From positions 1 through 64,000 of the forward strand of contig JBCCVR010000008.1 of assembly GCA_039194995.1 (NCBI GenBank): 64,000 nt of DNA. Direction: 5' to 3'. The notes beneath the pieces were generated by a model. The model was not told where the DNA came from. It worked only from the letters and a program-made list of their open reading frames with translations, and did no database searches. The DNA is from CCY15215 sp039194995. Its GTDB lineage: Bacteria > Cyanobacteriota > Cyanobacteriia > Cyanobacteriales > Spirulinaceae. Shown here piece after piece: positions 39,676 to 48,171 of the stretch (positions are counted from its first letter, which is position 1; each line of letters begins with the position of its first letter). The position numbers were made by a program, and so were the translations under genes.

Positions 39676-42174
39676 TCATCGAGCGATTTCTACAATGGTT
39701 TCATTCTCTTTCAACTGAGAAATACGATCGCCTACCCCATCTTTTTTCCATAAACTCACCGACTTCACGGGAACGTAAAATAAGCGCTGGGTTTGGGAAA
39801 TGACGGCAAAACGTTGATTTTCTGGCGGCGCGATCGCAATGCCGACCAAGCGATCGCTTTTGTTGGCAAACTGCATCACCTGCGTGCCAATATCGCCGCG
39901 ATTGGCTTTGCGAATGAGATTTAAAGGAATGCGTTTGGCGTACCCTTGTTGGGTGACAATCAATAAATCGCGATCGGAGGGTAGGGCAATACCGCCGATA
40001 ATTTCCTCCTTCACCCGCACCCGCGTGACTTGATTGCCGAGGGTATTGCGTCCCATCACCGGAACTTGTTCGTCATCGATGCTGAAGCGCAAAACCCGTC
40101 CCGCCGAAGTTGCGATCGCCATTTCGTCTCCTTCTTTCGCCCAACCTAGATAACTCAAGCGATCGTCTTCCTTAAACTTAATCAGCACGGATCCGCGATT
40201 GGTCAACCCTTCCACCTCAGCCCCCGCCAAACGCTTAATCCGTCCGTTTTGGGTCAATAACACGAGAAAATGATTCTTGAGGTCTTTCGGAGCAAAAAAG
40301 CAAGAAAAGATAGCTTCTCGCTTGTTTTTCACGCTGCTCGGTAGATATTTGATCAGGGGTACGGCTTTTCCTCCCGATTCGGGAATATCTCCCACCAATG
40401 CCGGATAAGCCTTACCGCTATCTGTTACCGCTATCAACTGTTCTCGCCCCGCGATTGCCTCCCGACAGAGCAACAAATCTTCTATTTTTTTCGCAGCTTT
40501 CGGCTTTTCCGGAGGCGACTGCCAGCAAACTCCTCCTTTGCGCGTTACCTCCAACATCGCATCGTCAGGAATGCGAAATAAATTTGCGCTACTCGGTGCG
40601 GGAGCTTTCTCCTTCTCACCCTGCCTCCTTCCCTTGGGCTGAGCGGAGCCGAAGCCCTGCTTCCCCCTCTCTTCTGTCACAATACGAGTACGGCGATCGT
40701 CGCCAAATTTACGCTTAAGGGTGCGGAGGTCTTTTTTCAAAGATTTGAGGAGTTCCTTGCGATCGCGCAACAACAATTCTAACCCGGCAATTTTCTCCTG
40801 TAATTCCTCTGCTTCCGTCTCCAATTTTTGTCGCTCCAACCCCGTCAAGCGGCGCATGGGCATGGCTAAAATCGAATCTGCCTGAGATTCACTAATTCCC
40901 AAACGCTCTTGTAAACTCACTTTCGCCGTCGTGCCGTCGGGGGCATGGCGGAGAATTTCAATCGTGAGATCGAGATTGTTTAACGCTGCCAATAACCCCT
41001 CGACCAAATGCTGTCGCCGTTGTGCCTCCTCCAAATCGTGGGTGTAGCGACGCACGAGAGTCTGTTCGCGGAATTTCAAAAACTCCTCCAACACTTCCCG
41101 CAAACTCAACTGGCAGGGCTTATTATTCACCAACGTCAGCAAAATCGCCCCAAAATTATTCTGTAAGGCGCTGTATTTGTAGAGTTGGCGCAGGACTTCC
41201 CTCGGATTAGCATCTCGCTTCGTTTCGATCACCACCCGCATTCCATCGCGATCGCTCTCGTCCCGAATGTCCCCGATGCCTTCAATGCGTCCTTGATTGA
41301 CATAATCCGCCACTTTTTCGATCCAGCCTGCCTTATTCACCTGATAGGGCAGTTCCGTTACGATAATGGCGGCTTTCTCTCTGCGTCGCTTCGTTCCTAC
41401 TTGTATTTTTTCAATGCGGGCAACCCCTCGCAGGGTAATAATACCCCGTCCCGTTTGATAAGCCTCGCGAATGCCCTTCATGCCCACAATTTCCCCTCCC
41501 GTCGGAAAATCCGGCCCCGGCACTAACTTCCAGAGTTTTTCATCGGGTAAATCCGGCTTATCGATGAGGGCAATCAATCCATCTACCAATTCTCCCAGAT
41601 TGTGGGGCGGTACGTTCGTGGCCATGCCTACGGCAATCCCCGTACAGCCATTGAGGAGCAAAAGGGGCAACTGAGCGGGCAAAACTACGGGTTCTTGTTG
41701 GGAATTGTCAAAATTATTGGTGTAATCCACCGTAGAATCGCCAATTTCTCCCAACATGGCTTGGTGGGCGATCGCCGCCAGCCGCGTTTCCGTGTAACGC
41801 ATGGCGGCGGGGGGATCGTTATCTACAGAGCCAAAATTACCGTGACCCGCCAACAGGGGATAGCGAGAGGAAAAATCTTGTACCATGCGAACGAGGGCAT
41901 CGTACACTGCCTGATCGCCGTGGGGATGGTATTTCCCCAAAACATCCCCCACCACGCGGGCGCATTTGCGATAGGGGCGATCGGGGGTCAATCCCAACTC
42001 GTGCATGGCGTATAAAATCCGGCGATGAACGGGTTTGAGACCGTCCCGCACGTCCGGTAGCGCTCGACCGACGATGACGCTCATGGCATATTCTAGATAA
42101 GACCGTTCCATTTCTGTATGGAGTGCCGTGGGAATAATTTGTCCGGTCTCTAGTAGGTTTAACTGTTTGGCCAT
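39676..42174 (-). CDS. gyrA: DNA gyrase/topoisomerase IV subunit A
   Basis: The breakage-reunion subunit of a type IIA topoisomerase (832 residues). The active-site Tyr127 is in AAMRYTETRL. The quinolone-region helix is GKYHPHGDQAVYDALVRMVQDF, where Gln88 replaces the Ser of E. coli GyrA, as is usual in this lineage. The C-terminal domain has blade-like repeats (LLTQNGRIKRLAGAEVEGL, IATSAGRVLRFSIDDEQVP, IVTQQGYAKRIPLNLIRKA). I do not find a standard GyrA box (QRRGGKG-like), so a ParC-like role is possible. The linker around residues 503-515 includes GFGSAQPKG, encoded by a widespread palindromic repeat. Confidence 0.9.
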   Translation of the reverse strand: MAKQLNLLETGQIIPTALHTEMERSYLEYAMSVIVGRALPDVRDGLKPVHRRILYAMHELGLTPDRPYRKCARVVGDVLGKYHPHGDQAVYDALVRMVQDFSSRYPLLAGHGNFGSVDNDPPAAMRYTETRLAAIAHQAMLGEIGDSTVDYTNNFDNSQQEPVVLPAQLPLLLLNGCTGIAVGMATNVPPHNLGELVDGLIALIDKPDLPDEKLWKLVPGPDFPTGGEIVGMKGIREAYQTGRGIITLRGVARIEKIQVGTKRRREKAAIIVTELPYQVNKAGWIEKVADYVNQGRIEGIGDIRDESDRDGMRVVIETKRDANPREVLRQLYKYSALQNNFGAILLTLVNNKPCQLSLREVLEEFLKFREQTLVRRYTHDLEEAQRRQHLVEGLLAALNNLDLTIEILRHAPDGTTAKVSLQERLGISESQADSILAMPMRRLTGLERQKLETEAEELQEKIAGLELLLRDRKELLKSLKKDLRTLKRKFGDDRRTRIVTEERGKQGFGSAQPKGRRQGEKEKAPAPSSANLFRIPDDAMLEVTRKGGVCWQSPPEKPKAAKKIEDLLLCREAIAGREQLIAVTDSGKAYPALVGDIPESGGKAVPLIKYLPSSVKNKREAIFSCFFAPKDLKNHFLVLLTQNGRIKRLAGAEVEGLTNRGSVLIKFKEDDRLSYLGWAKEGDEMAIATSAGRVLRFSIDDEQVPVMGRNTLGNQVTRVRVKEEIIGGIALPSDRDLLIVTQQGYAKRIPLNLIRKANRGDIGTQVMQFANKSDRLVGIAIAPPENQRFAVISQTQRLFYVPVKSVSLWKKDGVGDRISQLKENETIVEIAR
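40636..40657. repeat. Dispersed palindromic repeat inside the gyrA/parC coding sequence
   Basis: A 22-base block containing TGAGCGGAGCCGAAG, flanked by GGGCT and AGCCC arms. Sequences of the TGAGCGGAG(T/C)CGAAG type are, to my knowledge, a common dispersed repeat in cyanobacterial spacers. Here it is translated on the minus strand as GFGSAQP within the linker between the core and the C-terminal domain. Confidence 0.5.
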
Positions 42175-42320
42175 GAGTTTTTGCGTCCTTAATGATTTTT
42201 TTCTTAGGGCTTAGCGGGGATCGTGGATTATCCTAAATAATGGGAATCTTACAAAAGATGAAGCCTCCCTATTTATTCTCTGTTGCTATTCTTATTCGCA
42301 TCGTTCGCGATTAACATCAT

Positions 42321-42725
42321 ATGAAAACCGTTTTGATTGTAGAAGACGATCCCATTAATCTTCGCGTTTTTTCTAAGATTCTCAAAAAACGTGGCAATTT
42401 GGAGGTTAAGGGAACGGAAAACGTCGAAGAAGTGATGAGCGTAGCCCAAGCGCGGGAGGTGGATATTATTCTAATGGATGTTTCCCTCTCTCATAGCGTT
42501 TATCAAGGACAAGCTGTAGATGGAATTAAGATTACGCAAATGCTCAAGGCCGATCCGAAAACTGCCGATCTGCCCATCATCCTCGTGACGGCTCACGCGA
42601 TGGAAGGCGATCGCGAAAACTTTCTCAAACAAAGCGGTGCTGATGGTTATATTTCTAAGCCCGTGGTGGATCACCATGAGTTTGTCGCTCAAATTAAGCG
42701 ATTTTTGGGCGAGGAGGAGAATTAG
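42321..42725 (+). CDS. Single-domain response regulator
   Basis: A 134-residue receiver domain without output domain. The acidic pair is at Asp9/Asp10 (VEDDPIN), the phosphoacceptor at Asp53 (IILMDVSL), Thr90 in ILVTAHAM and Lys113 in ISKPV. The loop between the phosphorylation site and the next helix (SHSVYQGQAVDGIKITQML) is several residues longer than usual. CheY/DivK-like regulators of this kind act by protein-protein contacts downstream of hybrid kinases. No kinase is nearby. A 619-base repeat-containing spacer follows. Confidence 0.93.
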   Translation: MKTVLIVEDDPINLRVFSKILKKRGNLEVKGTENVEEVMSVAQAREVDIILMDVSLSHSVYQGQAVDGIKITQMLKADPKTADLPIILVTAHAMEGDRENFLKQSGADGYISKPVVDHHEFVAQIKRFLGEEEN

Positions 42726-43344
42726 GAAAAGAAATTTACGATTTTTTAACTAAAAATATTTGTACTATAAAATAGGGGGGGTTGGCAAGCCCGTTTGATA
42801 AATAGGGAATGAGATGAACCATCTAAGCGAAAACCAACCCACCCCCCAGCCCCCTCCCAAGAGGGGGAGCCGGAGTTTACAGGAAAGGGTGGGAAGTAAT
42901 CGGAGAGATTTTTTGCGATCGCTTTTTTGCTACAATCATTAATCTAAGTGAAACTCTTATCCCCCTCTTGGGAGGGGCTAAGGGTGGGTCATATTAACAA
43001 AAAAATTCACGGGGATTTGTTCTGTGAAGATTAAATGAAGGAAATGTCCATTTATAAAGATTCTGTAAACTAATTGTATGAAGAGAAAAAGTAGAAAAGA
43101 TCTGCTTCGAAAATATCAGTAAGAATCTAGAAATTGTAAATTATATGTGAAGAACGGCTTTTCTCTTAAAGAGTTGGTAAAGACTATTGTGAAGAGTAGT
43201 ATTTGATTCTACTATCTAAAATAGCAAGAGAAACAGCCAATAACATCGGTCGAAAGTCGGAACAAAGCGCATGTTTTCCGCAAAGTTTCTGGTGAATTGG
43301 CTTTATCTTCTAGTGTCAATAACTACTACGATGAGGAAATTTCC
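42726..43344. other. Long spacer upstream of the PEP-CTERM gene
   Basis: 619 bases without a convincing gene. It holds the 154-base repeat at 42836-42989, then about 300 bases of AT-rich DNA (42990-43290) that should contain the promoter and leader of the PEP-CTERM gene. No box pair stands out. Confidence 0.5.
42836..42989. mobile_element. 154-bp repeat with inverted ends, copy A
   Basis: The left end reads AACCCACCCCCCAGCCCCCT followed by CCCAAGAGGGGGAG. The right end carries the complement in reverse (CCCCCTCTTGGGAGGGGCT, then AAGGGTGGGT), so the ends are inverted repeats. The interior (GGGAAGTAATCGGAGAGATT and onward) matches copy B at 44203-44346 closely. It has no coding capacity, so it is MITE-like. 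Confidence 0.6.
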
Positions 43345-43938
43345 GTGAAAACTATCAAAACGATTTGCCAATCTTTGGCGGGTTTAGCTGCGAGTGCAGT
43401 GTTGGCTTTGGGTGTAGCTGAGAGTGCTTCGGCTTTTACTCTCATTTACTCTGAATCTCAAACTGTGACAGGTATCTCTGGTCTCGATATAGACGGAACA
43501 AAATATGATGTTGAATTCATCGACGCGTCGTTCAACGAAGTGTTTGGAAATGTAGGAGACTTGACAGAATTCGAAGAGGAAACGCCAACGTTCTGGGGAG
43601 ATGAGGTCGGGGCCGCGAGTGCTGGGTGGGCGGTGGGAACAGCATTAGGGGACTCGACTCTGGGCGTGGGGAATGCCGTTAGTTTTGTAATACCGGTGCA
43701 AGAGTTCGTGTTTCGTGAGGGTGTAGTGTTGTGGGAGGGGGCAGAATGGTGTTTTGTGTGTGGTGTTTTTGATTCTGCGATGTATGGTGGAATTATGACG
43801 GACGAGGGAGGGACGGCGATCGCCAAATTCACCCAATTGCCGGAAGAAGTGGAATCAGTTCCCGAACCCGCCAGCACGATCGCCATTCTAGCAGTAGCAG
43901 GAACAGGAATGCTAGCCACTCGTAAGCGCAAAAAATAA
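43345..43938 (+). CDS. PEP-CTERM sorting-domain exported protein
   Basis: A 197-residue secreted protein. The N-terminal signal peptide is TIKTICQSLAGLAASAVLAL to SASA. The C-terminal PEP-CTERM tripartite signal is VPEPASTIAILAVAGTGML followed by ATRKRKK, a target for exosortase-type processing tied to the extracellular matrix. The mature part (about 140 residues) is low in cysteine, except WCFVCGVF, and rich in Gly, Val and acidic residues, with no recognised domain. The GTG at 43345, with AGGAA 7 bases ahead, is chosen; it starts directly with the signal peptide, whereas the upstream ATG adds an odd 16-residue lead. It lies between two copies of a MITE-like repeat. Confidence 0.88.
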   Translation: MKTIKTICQSLAGLAASAVLALGVAESASAFTLIYSESQTVTGISGLDIDGTKYDVEFIDASFNEVFGNVGDLTEFEEETPTFWGDEVGAASAGWAVGTALGDSTLGVGNAVSFVIPVQEFVFREGVVLWEGAEWCFVCGVFDSAMYGGIMTDEGGTAIAKFTQLPEEVESVPEPASTIAILAVAGTGMLATRKRKK

Positions 43939-44202
43939 TATTAGAACATCTTAGACGAATGTGCCAACAAATATAAAAGATTCTGTCAAAGATATAAACC
44001 GAAAAAGAAAAAGCAAACAACCTATACTTGGGGAAACGACTGTTAAATCAAATCCAACGGTCAAAGAAGAAAAAACCAATCCCTCGGGGACAGATTTCCT
44101 TACCCTTCGCCGCAAAAACTCCCGATACCGCGATCGCGCATCCGGAAATCAAAACTGTTGCATTGCCTTTTATTAAAACCAATCGTTATGCGATCGCGTG
44201 AG

Positions 44203-44346
44203 ACCCACCCCCCAACCCCCTCCCAAGAGGGGGAGCCGGAAAGGGTGGGACGTAATCGGAGAGATTTTTGGCAATCGCCCTTTTGCCACACTCATCAACC
44301 TTAATACCCACTCTTGTCCCCCTCTTGGGAGGGGCTAGGGGTGGGT
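44203..44346. mobile_element. 144-bp repeat with inverted ends, copy B
   Basis: Same orientation and interior as copy A (42836-42989), with the shared block GTAATCGGAGAGATTTTT and ends ACCCACCCCCC and GGGGTGGGT. The copies differ by about ten bases in length and scattered substitutions, so they are not recent duplicates. Confidence 0.6.
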
Positions 44347-44389
44347 TTTATTCTTGGATGTTAGGGATGCTTTAGGGACTAGGAGCCAG

Positions 44390-44417
44390 ACAACCAACAA
44401 CCAACAACCAATAACAA
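44390..44417. repeat. Short tandem repeat (CAACCAA type)
   Basis: Heptamer-like units CAACCAACAACCAACAACCA between the repeat copy B and the TPR gene stop. Confidence 0.6.
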
Positions 44418-44419
44418 AA

Positions 44420-45265
44420 TCAACGACTCACAACCGCTTGAATGCGAGGTGTCGCCAAGAACTGCGCCGCATCTGCTAATAATCGTGCGCCCCAGAGATT
44501 TTCCTCGAGGAAATCCAACTCAGCATATTTGCGATCGCGAGAAAGGGCTTCTTCGCCCAATTGCAAAGCGCGTTCCGGCTGTCCTGTAGTATAGAGCGCA
44601 ACAGCAATCGCCAACTTGGGTTCGACGGCTTCGGGATCGATCGCCAGAGCCTGATTCCAAGAATCGATCGCCCCATCAACATCCCCTTGTTCGTATTCGA
44701 TCAAGCCAATATTGTTAATCGCCGGCCAGAAATCTTCCTCTTGGTCGAAAGCCACCTCATAAGCAGAGATCGCATCATCATAGCGTTGCAACATCAAATA
44801 GGTATTGCCCACATCGAACTGAGCTTCGATGGAATCGGGATTGAGTTCCAGTCCGGCTTCTAAGACCTCTAGTGCATCTTCAAAGCGTTCTTTTTGGAAA
44901 TAGGCAGATCCCAAGGTAAATAGAATTCCCGGCTCTTCTGGGGCGAGTTCTTGCGCTTTGAGGAGGGTTTCGATCCCGCGATCGAGTTCTCGCTGTTGAA
45001 CGTAGAGACTGCCCAAAATAAACCAAGATTCAAAAATATTGGGAGCCAATTGAGTGGCTAACTTGGCGCGGGGAATGGCCAAGTCGTATTGCTCGAAGCG
45101 CACCAATTGAACGACATCCTGCACGAGGACGACTCCGTTTTCTTCTAAATCCTCGGCATCCAAATTAAAAGTATAGGGGAGCAAGGCTTGTCCGAAGGCG
45201 GGGGCAGCCAGTTGCCAAGACCCTACGATTGCTAAAACCGAAAGTAACCAGTTCCTCTTAGGCAC
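44420..45265 (-). CDS. Exported or membrane-attached TPR-repeat protein
   Basis: A 281-residue protein with an N-terminal signal sequence (basic PKRNW, then LLSVLAIVGSWQLAAPAFGQA) and about six tetratricopeptide units from residue 45 on: ESWFILGSLYVQQRELDRGIETLLKAQELAP, GILFTLGSAYFQKERFEDALEVLEAGLELNP, AQFDVGNTYLMLQRYDDAISAYEVAF and others. TPR solenoids scaffold protein complexes, and periplasmic ones in cyanobacteria assist envelope or photosystem assembly. The GTG at 45265 begins just before the signal; a TTG at 45292 is also in frame. The partner is unknown. Confidence 0.85.
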   Translation of the reverse strand: MPKRNWLLSVLAIVGSWQLAAPAFGQALLPYTFNLDAEDLEENGVVLVQDVVQLVRFEQYDLAIPRAKLATQLAPNIFESWFILGSLYVQQRELDRGIETLLKAQELAPEEPGILFTLGSAYFQKERFEDALEVLEAGLELNPDSIEAQFDVGNTYLMLQRYDDAISAYEVAFDQEEDFWPAINNIGLIEYEQGDVDGAIDSWNQALAIDPEAVEPKLAIAVALYTTGQPERALQLGEEALSRDRKYAELDFLEENLWGARLLADAAQFLATPRIQAVVSR

Positions 45266-45425
45266 GATATCGCTTGAAACCTTTGCTATCAACTATCATC
45301 ATTATGTAATGATAGTGTGCGAGATCGGCGAATGGTTTGATTCGTTCCCAAAACCTCAAAAAAAGATCTCGAGTTTTCGACAAATCCCGAAAACATTGTT
45401 TATCGTTCACCGTTCACAGAATTAA

Positions 45426-46853
45426 ATGACCTTGTCTTCGCGAAATTTTCTCCCTTGGATTATTGTCGGCGTTGCCAGTGCTAGTATTATCGGTGTTGGC
45501 GGCGTGACCTATAACGCTATTTTTGGCGAGTCCCAACTCGAACAATTTACCGTTCTCGTGGAAGAAGAATCGTTGCGCGTCCGCATCAGAGCAAGCGGGA
45601 CGGTGACTCCCTTTCAAAGCGTGAATATTTCTCCCAAGCGATCGGGAATTCTGCGGGAACTCCGGGTGGAGCAAGGGATGGAGGTGGAAGCCGGGCAAGA
45701 ATTGGCGATTATGGATAACGGGGAAGTGCAGGCGCAAGTGTTGCAAGCCCAGGCCAATCTCCGCCAAGCTGCCGCCAATGGCGAAGCCTCGACCACCGAA
45801 ATTAACTCGGAAATTGCCCAAGCCCGGGCGCGCGTAGTCGCCGCCGCCGCTAGCATCGAAGAAGCAGGTCAAAGAATTCCCACGGAAATCAACGAAGCGC
45901 AAGTTCGCGTGGGAGAAGCAGAAATTCGCTTTCGCAGTGCAGAAGCTCGCTTTCAACGTTACGACCAAACCCAAGATACGGGGGCAATTTCCACCGATAC
46001 CTACGAGAATGCTGGGGTAGAATTGGCCGCTGCTCAAGCTGAATTAGTTGCTTCGCGGGAGGCACTCAAACGAGCCGTCGAGACGAGAACGCCAGAACTT
46101 AATCGCTTGCGAGCCAATCTACAAGAGGCGCAAATTAATCTCCAAGGGCTGCAAAGCAAGGGACGTGCGGAAATCGTACAATTGGAAGAGGCGGCCAAGG
46201 CGGCACAGGCTCAATTTTTAGAAGCGCAAATCAGACGGGCGGATACGGTGATTCGCGCTCCTTTTAAGGGCATTATTACCCAACGCTATGCGACCCCCGG
46301 GGCTTTTATTACTCCCACCACTTCCGCCTCGGCGACAGCTTCGGCGACTTCTACTTCGATTTTGGCGATCGCTCGGGGTTTAGAGATTCTCGCCAACGTT
46401 CCCGAAGTCGATGTCGGCAGATTGGCAGTCAGGCAACCCGTAGAAATTGTGGCGGATGCTTTTCCCGATAAGGTATTTCGCGGTGCCGTGCGCTTGATCG
46501 CTCCCGAGGCAGTAGTAGAGGATAACGTCACATCTTTCGAGGTTAAAGTATTTGTCGATCCCAATCAAACAGAATTAAAATCGGGCATGAATGTGGATGT
46601 CACGTTTGTCGGAGAACCTCTCGCGATGAGTACCGTCATTCCGACTGTGGCGATCGTAATCCAAGATGGCGAACAAGGGGTGATGGTTGCCGATGATAAT
46701 GATAGACCCGAATTCAGACCTGTTGTTTTAGGGGCAACCCTTGATGATAAAACTCAAGTTATTAGAGGCTTAGAACCCGGCGAGCGCATCTTCGTCGAAC
46801 TCCCTCCCCAATATCAACGCAGGCTCGATCGCAATGGTCAATCGAATAACTGA
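45426..46853 (+). CDS. Periplasmic adaptor (HlyD/MacA-type) of an export system
   Basis: A 475-residue membrane-anchored protein with an N-terminal anchor (FLPWIIVGVASASIIGVGGV). The biotinyl/lipoyl half motif VTPFQSVNISPKRSGILRELRVEQGMEVEAGQELAIMD is followed by a long alpha-hairpin (about 110-275, ALK/AQA-rich coiled coil). The second lipoyl half is ADTVIRAPFKGIITQRYATPGAFIT, and the barrel domain LEILANVPEVDVGRLAVRQPVEIVADAF. It would link an inner-membrane pump to an outer-membrane channel. The permease gene starts 46 bases downstream; the spacer is a GATAACTG tandem repeat. No TolC-like gene is nearby. Confidence 0.92.
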   Translation: MTLSSRNFLPWIIVGVASASIIGVGGVTYNAIFGESQLEQFTVLVEEESLRVRIRASGTVTPFQSVNISPKRSGILRELRVEQGMEVEAGQELAIMDNGEVQAQVLQAQANLRQAAANGEASTTEINSEIAQARARVVAAAASIEEAGQRIPTEINEAQVRVGEAEIRFRSAEARFQRYDQTQDTGAISTDTYENAGVELAAAQAELVASREALKRAVETRTPELNRLRANLQEAQINLQGLQSKGRAEIVQLEEAAKAAQAQFLEAQIRRADTVIRAPFKGIITQRYATPGAFITPTTSASATASATSTSILAIARGLEILANVPEVDVGRLAVRQPVEIVADAFPDKVFRGAVRLIAPEAVVEDNVTSFEVKVFVDPNQTELKSGMNVDVTFVGEPLAMSTVIPTVAIVIQDGEQGVMVADDNDRPEFRPVVLGATLDDKTQVIRGLEPGERIFVELPPQYQRRLDRNGQSNN

Positions 46854-46895
46854 TAACCGATAACTGACAACCGATCGCTGATAACTAATAACTGA
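46846..46895. repeat. Short tandem repeat (GATAACTG type)
   Basis: Heptamer-like ATAACTG/ATAACCG units begin within the adaptor's final codons and fill nearly the whole spacer before the permease gene. Confidence 0.75.
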
Positions 46896-46899
46896 AAAA

Positions 46900-48117
46900 A
46901 TGGATACATCAGAAAGTATAAAAATGGCGAAGGATACTTTGCTGAGTAATAAATTGCGAAGTGCCTTAACCATGTTAGGGATTATTATTGGGAATGCTTC
47001 GGTCATTGCCACGATTGGTTTCGGCCAAGCAGCCCAAAAACTGGCCAGCGATGAGTTTGAATCCTTGGGAGCAGATGTGATTTTCATCGTCCCGGGATCG
47101 CAAGAAGAGCGAGAAATCGCTTTCCAAATTCCCAAAACTCTAGTCTTAGAAGATGCAGAGGCGATCGCCGCTCAAGTTCCTTCTGTGGCGCAAGTTGCCC
47201 CGCAAATTAGCCTGCAAGTTACGACGGGTTATCAAGACCGCAATGCTCGACATTCCGGGGTGGGAGTCACCCCAGAATTCCTGCCCGTGCGAGATTTTGA
47301 AATCGATCGCGGGCGCTTTATTAACGAACTCGACGTTCAGCGCAATACGAGAGTCGTGGTTCTCGGATCGGAATTAGTGACCCGATATTTTGACGGTCGC
47401 GATCCAATTGGCGAGAGAATTCGCATCAAAAATATCAGTTTTGAAGTGGTCGGTACGGTAAAAGCGAAAGGGTCTTTTTTGGGGACGAATCAAGACGAAA
47501 CAGCCTATGTTCCCCTGACTACAATGGCGAATCAGTTGGTTGGGGAAACTTCTATTTATGGAACGCAAGTTAGTTTGATTTCTGTTGCAGCGAGCGATCG
47601 TAATAGTGTTAATGCTGCCAAGTTTCAGATCGAAAATTTATTGCGCTTGCGCCATAATATTGTCGGAGAAGATGATTTTACGGTCAGAACTCAAAAAGAG
47701 ATTTTAGATATCGTTGGGACGGTGACGCAGGGTTTAACGGTATTGTTGGTGAGTATCGCGGGTATTTCCTTGGTTGTTGGCGGTATTGGCGTGATGAATA
47801 TTATGTTAGTTTCCGTCACAGAACGCACTCAAGAAATTGGCTTGCGTAAGGCAATGGGAGCAAAGGAAAAAGATATTTTGTCACAATTTTTAGTAGAATC
47901 TACAATTGTTTCTGCCATTGGAGGATTCGTCGGTACAATAGTGGGCATTAGTGGCGTTGTCTTCGTTAGTTTGATTTCGCCCCTTTCAGCAGTAATTTCT
48001 CCTTTTGCCGTTCTTTTAGCGGTTGGAGTATCGGGAGGAATTGGCTTGGGATTTGGCGTATTTCCCGCTCGTCAAGCCGCAAAACTCGATCCAATTGTTG
48101 CTTTGAGAAGGCTTTGA
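46900..48117 (+). CDS. ABC transporter permease, FtsX/MacB type
   Basis: A 405-residue inner-membrane protein. It has the MacB-type N-terminal helix LRSALTMLGIIIGNASVIATIGFG, a periplasmic domain (about 60-270) with the MacB_PCD pattern GADVIFIVPGS and VVLGSELVTRYFDGRDPIG, and three C-terminal helices with VVGGIGVMNIMLVSVTERTQEIGLRKAMGAKEKDI, the FtsX signature. Unlike MacB, it has no fused ATPase domain, so it needs a separate one, as in YknXYZ or DevBCA systems. No ATPase gene follows: the next gene is a GNAT. Substrate could be a lipid, peptide or antibiotic. Confidence 0.9.
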   Translation: MDTSESIKMAKDTLLSNKLRSALTMLGIIIGNASVIATIGFGQAAQKLASDEFESLGADVIFIVPGSQEEREIAFQIPKTLVLEDAEAIAAQVPSVAQVAPQISLQVTTGYQDRNARHSGVGVTPEFLPVRDFEIDRGRFINELDVQRNTRVVVLGSELVTRYFDGRDPIGERIRIKNISFEVVGTVKAKGSFLGTNQDETAYVPLTTMANQLVGETSIYGTQVSLISVAASDRNSVNAAKFQIENLLRLRHNIVGEDDFTVRTQKEILDIVGTVTQGLTVLLVSIAGISLVVGGIGVMNIMLVSVTERTQEIGLRKAMGAKEKDILSQFLVESTIVSAIGGFVGTIVGISGVVFVSLISPLSAVISPFAVLLAVGVSGGIGLGFGVFPARQAAKLDPIVALRRL

Positions 48118-48120
48118 TCT

Positions 48121-48150
48121 AGTTATTGGTTATTAGTTACTGGTTATCAA
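48121..48150. repeat. Short tandem repeat (GGTTATTA type)
   Basis: AGTTATTGGTTATTAGTTACTGGTTA units in the spacer after the permease gene; complementary in style to the GATAACTG arrays nearby. Confidence 0.65.
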
Positions 48151-48171
48151 TGAGGGAGTTGAAATGAGGTT

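Larger units (their letters stand above)
43939..44419. other. Spacer after the PEP-CTERM gene
   Basis: 481 bases. Contains repeat copy B (44203-44346) and a short CAACCAACAA-type tandem array (44390-44417). An open stretch at 43961-44176 would encode a 71-residue basic peptide, but composition and context do not support a gene. Confidence 0.5.

Noticed and set aside
43961..44176. 71-residue basic open frame after the PEP-CTERM gene
   Set aside because: No ribosome site, no family, repeat-bordered spacer; insufficient support.
45414..46037. 207-residue open frame on the minus strand across the adaptor gene
   Set aside because: It lies antisense to a well-supported HlyD/MacA coding sequence and its translation has no family pattern; it is a shadow of the coiled-coil codon bias.
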